A stretch of 10,002 nt of DNA, from contig JACMLA010000123.1 of NCBI GenBank assembly GCA_014379815.1, positions 1 through 10,002 on the forward strand. Reading direction: 5' to 3'. The DNA is from Bryobacteraceae bacterium. GTDB lineage: Bacteria > Acidobacteriota > Terriglobia > Bryobacterales > Bryobacteraceae. This document shows, piece after piece, positions 6,430 through 10,002 of this stretch. Numbering within the stretch: the stretch's first letter is position 1; every line of letters begins with the position of its first letter. Below the pieces are notes generated by a model. It saw only the letters and a list, made by a program, of their open reading frames with translations. It was not told the DNA's origin and searched no databases. The position numbers were made by a program, and so were the translations under genes.

Positions 6430-6768
6430 TTAGTCCTTCTGCTTTACAGCGACAACAATATGCGCGATGCGTCGCTGATACCGATAAGCACGGCCCATCG
6501 GAGCCGGCCGGATCCGTTTCATACGCGGGCCTTCATTCACATACGCTTCGCTCACATACAGCCGGTCCACGTCGACTTCATTCGACTTGTTTTCGGCATT
6601 GGCGATCGCCGACCGCAACACCTTCTCCACCGTTGGCGCAATCCGCTTATTGGTGGAGCGCAGGACCGTGATCGCCTGACCTGCCTGCAGTCCCCGTATC
6701 AGGTCCACAACGAGCCGCGCCTTTTGAGGCGACACCCGGATATATCTGGCTTCCGCGCGTGCTTCCAT
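6430..6768 (-). CDS. rplV: 50S ribosomal protein L22
   Basis: L22 lines the peptide exit tunnel with a long beta-hairpin and contacts all six domains of 23S rRNA. The 112-residue product is of normal length. It has ARYIRVSPQKARLVVDLIRG at residues 7-26, SAIANAENKSN at about 53-63, and the tunnel hairpin at about 78-100 with EGPRMKRIRPAPMGRAYRY. The hairpin shows no deletion of the type linked to macrolide resistance. The ATG has AGGGG about 9 nt upstream and lies 12 nt after the rpsS stop. rpsC follows after 6 nt. Confidence 0.98.
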   Translation of the reverse strand: MEARAEARYIRVSPQKARLVVDLIRGLQAGQAITVLRSTNKRIAPTVEKVLRSAIANAENKSNEVDVDRLYVSEAYVNEGPRMKRIRPAPMGRAYRYQRRIAHIVVAVKQKD

Positions 6769-6780
6769 GTTCGTCGCCCC

Positions 6781-7059
6781 TTACTTGCCTGACTTCTCGT
6801 TCTTGGCCACGTGGCCCTTGAACGTCCGCGTGGGGGAGAACTCGCCCAGCTTGTGGCCAACCATGTTCTCCGTCACATACACCGGAATAAACTTCCTGCC
6901 GTTGTGAACCGCAATCGTATGTCCGATAAAGTCGGGCAGAATCGTCGAGCGGCGTGACCACGTCCGGATCACTTTCTTTTCGTTGCGCTCATTCATGCCG
7001 ACAATCTTGTCCATCACGTGATAGTCGACGAACGGCCCTTTGGATACCGAGCGACCCAT
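6781..7059 (-). CDS. rpsS: 30S ribosomal protein S19
   Basis: S19 is in the 30S head, pairs with S13 and takes part in the bridge to the 50S central protuberance. The 92-residue product starts [19 protein letters not shown]. It contains the core [51 protein letters not shown], and a short basic tail. Length and motifs are canonical. The ATG is 6 nt after the rplB stop, with GAGGT and AGGGG runs immediately upstream overlapping the rplB end. Confidence 0.98.
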   Translation of the reverse strand: MGRSVSKGPFVDYHVMDKIVGMNERNEKKVIRTWSRRSTILPDFIGHTIAVHNGRKFIPVYVTENMVGHKLGEFSPTRTFKGHVAKNEKSGK

Positions 7060-7065
7060 AGTCCC

Positions 7066-7896
7066 CTACCTCTTCTTCGCTTTGCGGCTGACGATGAACT
7101 TATCGGTCCGCTTGTTGTTGCGTGTCTTGAACCCACGCGTCGGAACACCCCAGGGTGTCACCGGGTGACGTCCACCCGAGGTACGGCCTTCGCCACCACC
7201 ATGCGGGTGGTCGACCGGATTCATCGTGACACCACGGTTGTGGGGCCGTTTGCCCATCCAGACCTTGCGGCCTGCCTTACCGAGGCTGACATTCTCGTGT
7301 TCGACATTGCCGACCTGCCCGACAGTGGCCATGCATTCGACGCGTACGCGGCGGGTTTCCCCCGAAGGCAGCTTCAGCAAAGCATACTCTGCCTCACGTG
7401 ATACCAGTTGCACCTGCGCACCGGCCGAGCGGGCCATCTGTCCACCCTTACCCGGCTTCAACTCCACGTTATGCACCACCGTGCCAGGAGGGATGTTCTT
7501 CAATGGAAGAGCGTTGCCAACCAGAATGTCGGCTTCCGGCCCGGAACTCACCATGCGGCCAACTTCAAGACCCAGCGGGGCGAGAATATACCGCTTCTCC
7601 CCGTCGACATAATGAAGCAGTGCAATCCGCGCACTCCGGTTCGGATCGTATTCAATGGCGGCTACCTTTGCCGGAACGCCGGATTTGTCGCGCTTAAAAT
7701 CCACGATCCGGATCGTCTGCTTGTGGCCGCCGCCGATGAAGCGGCTGGTTACGTGACCGGAGCTGTTCCGGCCCCCGCTTCTCTTCCTGCCCAGCGTTAG
7801 CGACTTCTCCGGCGCCTTTCTGCTCAGGTCCGAACGATCCAGCGTCGTGGTAAAACGCCGGGTCGGAGTAGTCGGACGATACGATTTAACTGGCAT
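7066..7896 (-). CDS. rplB: 50S ribosomal protein L2
   Basis: L2 is one of the most conserved ribosomal proteins. It is needed for subunit joining and lies near the peptidyl transferase centre. The 276-residue product opens with [15 protein letters not shown] and carries the OB-like domain with [20 protein letters not shown]. The SH3-like domain follows, and then the C-terminal signature [18 protein letters not shown] with His230 and His232. His230 should match the conserved histidine studied as His229 in E. coli. Length is standard. The ATG follows a 36-nt gap after rplW, with GGAAG about 6 nt upstream. Confidence 0.99.
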   Translation of the reverse strand: MPVKSYRPTTPTRRFTTTLDRSDLSRKAPEKSLTLGRKRSGGRNSSGHVTSRFIGGGHKQTIRIVDFKRDKSGVPAKVAAIEYDPNRSARIALLHYVDGEKRYILAPLGLEVGRMVSSGPEADILVGNALPLKNIPPGTVVHNVELKPGKGGQMARSAGAQVQLVSREAEYALLKLPSGETRRVRVECMATVGQVGNVEHENVSLGKAGRKVWMGKRPHNRGVTMNPVDHPHGGGEGRTSGGRHPVTPWGVPTRGFKTRNNKRTDKFIVSRKAKKR

Positions 7897-7932
7897 CAGT
7901 TTCTTCCATGGCGTTTGTCATCTTTCGCCTTC

Positions 7933-8220
7933 TTACAGCTCGGTGTACTCCGGCATTTTCTCGCCATCTTTCAGGCGGACATATGCCTTTTTCCAGTCCG
8001 GACGATAGCCTGCGAACTTGCCCCGGCGCCGCAGTTTTCCCAGATTATTGACCGTCGTAACACCAGCCACTTTTACCTTAAAAAGCTTCTGCACCGCGCT
8101 CCGGATATCGGTCTTGGTGGCTCCTGTGGCTACTTCAAAACACAGGGTGGCTTCGGTTTCCTTCTTGCCCACCGCTTTTTCAGTAACGATCGGCCGTCTA
8201 ATTACCTCGAAGATATTCAT
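7933..8220 (-). CDS. rplW: 50S ribosomal protein L23
   Basis: L23 forms part of the tunnel exit and is the main docking site for trigger factor and SRP. The 95-residue product starts MNIFEVIRRPIVTEKAVGKKE. It has the compact fold FEVATGATKTDIRSAVQKLFKVKVAGVTTVN, followed by the basic loop GKLRRRGKFAGYRPDWKKAYVRL. Length is normal. Its ATG overlaps the rplD stop in an ATGA (8220-8217), so translation is probably coupled to L4. GGAGG lies about 13 nt upstream within rplD. Confidence 0.98.
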   Translation of the reverse strand: MNIFEVIRRPIVTEKAVGKKETEATLCFEVATGATKTDIRSAVQKLFKVKVAGVTTVNNLGKLRRRGKFAGYRPDWKKAYVRLKDGEKMPEYTEL

Positions 8221-8876
8221 CTGGCTATCAGAGCCTCCGACAATTTTTTTGCCGCGGCTTCGGTGAGCACCACGTGCTGATGATTCAGCAGGTCGTAAAC
8301 ATTCACGTCGCGCGTAGGCACCAGCTTGGCACCCTCAATATTCCGAGAACTCAGCACAACCTTGCGATCCAGCTCCCCGGCCGCCCCTTCGTTGTCCTTC
8401 ACCGGCAGATCCACCAGCAGGACCTTGCGGTGAATCTCGAGCGCCTGGAGAGCCACAACCATACCTTTCGTTTTGTGATCCGGCAGGTCAAAAGCGCGAA
8501 CCACCTTCAGTTCGCCGTCGCGGAGCTTGGCCGACAGAGCGGAACGTAAAGCTCCAATTTGCATCTTGCGTGGCAGATGATACGCGTAAGACCTTGGCTC
8601 CGGACCGTGCGTCGTGGCACCGTGCCGCCAGAGTGGCGAACGGATCGAACCCATTCGTGCGCGGCCCGTACCCTTCTGTTTCCACAATTTCTTACCGGAT
8701 CCGGCTACTTCCCAGCGCCGTTTCGTCTTCGCCGTACCACTGCGAAGCCCAGCGCGATACCAGCGGACCGCTTCGTACAGCAGGTTCTTGTTGACTTCGG
8801 CGCCGAATACTTCGTCGGAGAGTTCCAGCGATCCCACGACCTGGTTCCGCAAATCGAGAACATTGACAACAGGCAT
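8217..8876 (-). CDS. rplD: 50S ribosomal protein L4
   Basis: L4 reaches into the peptide tunnel with an extended loop. In E. coli and relatives it also represses its own S10 operon. The 219-residue product has the globular start VNVLDLRNQVVGSLELSDEVF. The tunnel loop spans about residues 50-98, with WKQKGTGRARMGSIRSPLWRHG and no insertion or deletion. The Rossmann-like C-terminal part follows. Its ATG shares a base with the rplC stop (TAATG, 8878-8874), behind a strong GGAGGG about 10 nt upstream. I saw no S10-leader-like structure upstream of rpsJ in the window, so E. coli-type L4 autoregulation cannot be inferred. Confidence 0.98.
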   Translation of the reverse strand: MPVVNVLDLRNQVVGSLELSDEVFGAEVNKNLLYEAVRWYRAGLRSGTAKTKRRWEVAGSGKKLWKQKGTGRARMGSIRSPLWRHGATTHGPEPRSYAYHLPRKMQIGALRSALSAKLRDGELKVVRAFDLPDHKTKGMVVALQALEIHRKVLLVDLPVKDNEGAAGELDRKVVLSSRNIEGAKLVPTRDVNVYDLLNHQHVVLTEAAAKKLSEALIAR

Positions 8877-9508
8877 TACCGCTTAGCCCTCCGAACCATC
8901 ACATACGCACCATTAGGGCCCGGGACCGCACCCTTGATCATGATGGTATTTTCGTCCGCATCCACCTGAACGACTTCCAGGTTCCGCACCGTTACCTGGT
9001 CGGTACCCATGTGGCCGGCCGCACGCATACCCGGGAATACACGGGAAGGAAAGCTCGACGCACCGATCGAACCAGGGGCACGGTGAAACATCGAACCATG
9101 GCTGCCCTCGCCACCCCGGAAATGATGCCGCTTGACGACACCGGCAAATCCCCGACCTTTACTCACGCCAGTCACGTCGACTTTGTCGTTGGGCTTGAAC
9201 TCGTCAGCCAGGATGCGGTCGCCAGCCTTGAAGTCCGCATCACCCTGCCGGAGTTTGAACTCAGATAAGAATTTCGCGCCATCCACGCCAGCCTTCTTCA
9301 AATGACCGGTAAGTGGCTTATTCAGCCGCTGAGGCTTGACGTACTCGACCAGGCCTACCTGGATGGCGTCGTACCCGTCCCTGGTCGGCGTCTTGCGCTG
9401 GGTGACCACACAGGGGCCCGCCTTCAGGACAGTCACCGGCACTACCTGTCCGTCCGGACGAAATACCTGCGTCATTCCGATTTTTTTGCCTAGTATTCCT
9501 GGGCTCAT
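8876..9508 (-). CDS. rplC: 50S ribosomal protein L3
   Basis: L3 is an early assembly protein whose loop reaches the peptidyl transferase centre. The product is 210 residues from the ATG at 9508: [19 protein letters not shown], later [20 protein letters not shown], and the central loop [20 protein letters not shown]. The frame is open up to 9574, but the extra 22 residues overlap the rpsJ end and have no family counterpart. The chosen ATG has GGAGTG about 7 nt upstream. In the loop, E. coli L3 has a glutamine methylated by PrmB, whereas here the aligned stretch is A-S-S, so that modification site seems absent, as in many bacteria. The gap after rpsJ is 43 nt. Confidence 0.97.
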   Translation of the reverse strand: MSPGILGKKIGMTQVFRPDGQVVPVTVLKAGPCVVTQRKTPTRDGYDAIQVGLVEYVKPQRLNKPLTGHLKKAGVDGAKFLSEFKLRQGDADFKAGDRILADEFKPNDKVDVTGVSKGRGFAGVVKRHHFRGGEGSHGSMFHRAPGSIGASSFPSRVFPGMRAAGHMGTDQVTVRNLEVVQVDADENTIMIKGAVPGPNGAYVMVRRAKR

Positions 9509-9551
9509 CTTTTCACTCCGCACTCCGGGGCGATTACCCTGCAAGGGTCGC

Positions 9552-9881
9552 CTACTTGCCGCCCTTAGGGCCAAAAGCCTTAATTTCCACGTCGACGCCA
9601 GCCGGAAGGTCCAGCTTCATGAGGGCGTCCACCGTGTCCTGCGTCGGCTCGAGAATATCGAGCAGACGTTTATGCGTCCGGATCTCAAACTGCTCCCGCG
9701 ACTTCTTGTCCACGTGAGGCGAACGAAGAACCGTGTAGCGGTTGCGCACCGTCGGCAGAGGGATCGGCCCCGCAATCTGCGCACCGGTTCGCTTAGCGGT
9801 GTCCACAATCTCCGTAGTCGACTGGTCCAGAATTCTGTGGTCGTATGCTTTCAATCGAATACGGATACGTTCTCTCAACAT
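9552..9881 (-). CDS. rpsJ: 30S ribosomal protein S10
   Basis: S10 is in the 30S head. In E. coli it also joins NusB in transcription antitermination and bridges to NusG. The 109-residue product starts [20 protein letters not shown]. It has [40 protein letters not shown], the signature and extended loop, and ends with [14 protein letters not shown]. It is a few residues longer than the common 102-105, at both ends. The ATG lies 23 nt after the tuf stop, with AGGA about 10 nt upstream. The short gap and lack of a visible promoter suggest joint transcription with tuf. Confidence 0.98.
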   Translation of the reverse strand: MLRERIRIRLKAYDHRILDQSTTEIVDTAKRTGAQIAGPIPLPTVRNRYTVLRSPHVDKKSREQFEIRTHKRLLDILEPTQDTVDALMKLDLPAGVDVEIKAFGPKGGK

Positions 9882-9904
9882 GAGCTTTCTTTCCTAGTTT
9901 CCTC

Positions 9905-10002
9905 TTACTCGAGGATTTCCGACACCGTACCGGCGCCGACAGTCCGGCCACCTTCACGGATCGCGAACCGCAATCCCTTATCCATGGCAACCGGCGTAAT
10001 CA
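9905..10002 (-). CDS. tuf: elongation factor Tu, C-terminal fragment
   Basis: EF-Tu delivers aminoacyl-tRNA to the ribosomal A site. Only the last 31 codons and the TAA lie in the window, and the rest is beyond the right edge. The visible peptide includes the end of domain [21 protein letters not shown] followed by [13 protein letters not shown]. This is the near-invariant EF-Tu terminus, with GGRTVGAG intact. Its place just before rpsJ matches the tuf gene at the end of a str operon fused to the S10 cluster. Genomes often have two tuf copies, so which copy this is cannot be told beyond its context. Confidence 0.96.
   Translation of the reverse strand, partial: ITPVAMDKGLRFAIREGGRTVGAGTVSEILE

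Noticed and set aside
5392..6792. A 466-codon plus-strand open frame opposite rpsC and rplV
   Set aside because: It is fully antisense to well-identified S3 and L22, is rich in Arg/Ala/His as expected from a GC-biased shadow frame, and shows no recognisable domain.
7887..7910. A 7-codon minus-strand ORF (MEETDAS) overlapping the rplB start
   Set aside because: It is too short to support, and its GGAAG serves better as the ribosome binding site of rplB.
7908..7919. 12-nt string CATGGCGTTTGT shared with the rplP start (5091-5102)
   Set aside because: A few exact 12-mers are expected by chance among all pairs in 10 kb, and the two contexts differ: one is a start codon and the other is intergenic.
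9509..9574. 22-residue N-terminal extension of L3
   Set aside because: It overlaps the rpsJ end and has no family counterpart. The ATG at 9508 has a good Shine-Dalgarno and gives the standard L3 start.

Overview
The window is a stretch of a bacterial str-S10-spc ribosomal protein cluster, and all of it is read from the minus strand. Transcription runs from the right edge to the left. Gene order in that direction is: tuf (3' end only), rpsJ, rplC, rplD, rplW, rplB, rpsS, rplV, rpsC, rplP, rpmC, rpsQ, rplN, rplX, rplE, rpsN, rpsH, rplF, rplR, rpsE, rpmD, a small coiled-coil ORF, and rplO (5' end only). Protein motifs identify every ribosomal gene.

The organism is a bacterium with moderately high GC. 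The L3 sequence, the zinc-ribbon S14, the very long S3 tail and the small coiled-coil protein suggest Acidobacteriota, perhaps near Bryobacterales/Solibacter. This placement is an inference from remembered family resemblance and has not been tested.

Right part (about 6430-10002): the C-terminus of EF-Tu is followed after 23 nt by S10, then L3, L4, L23, L2, S19 and L22. Middle (3620-6423): S3, L16, L29, S17 and L14. S3 has a disordered tail of about 224 residues, and S17 is extended at both ends. Left part (1-3613): L24, L5, S14, S8, L6, L18, S5 and L30. Next comes a 76-residue predicted coiled-coil protein that the textbook spc operon lacks. Its stop codon overlaps the start codon of rplO in an ATGA.

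Gene spacing is tight. Most gaps are 4-43 nt, four junctions overlap by 1 or 4 nt, and the two largest gaps are 111 nt (before rpsH) and 77 nt (before rplN). No stretch over 300 bases lacks a gene. I saw no promoter, convincing terminator, tRNA, rRNA, mobile element or CRISPR array, so the whole window looks like the interior of one long transcription unit. The genes encode 30S and 50S proteins made together for ribosome assembly, with EF-Tu supplying aminoacyl-tRNA to the finished ribosome.

The less ordinary elements are the coiled-coil ORF coupled to rplO, the RG/GY-rich S3 tail, the S17 tail whose stop codon lies in a 15-bp tandem repeat, the hairpin-bearing gap before rpsH, and a perfect DnaA-box sequence in the gap after rpmD.
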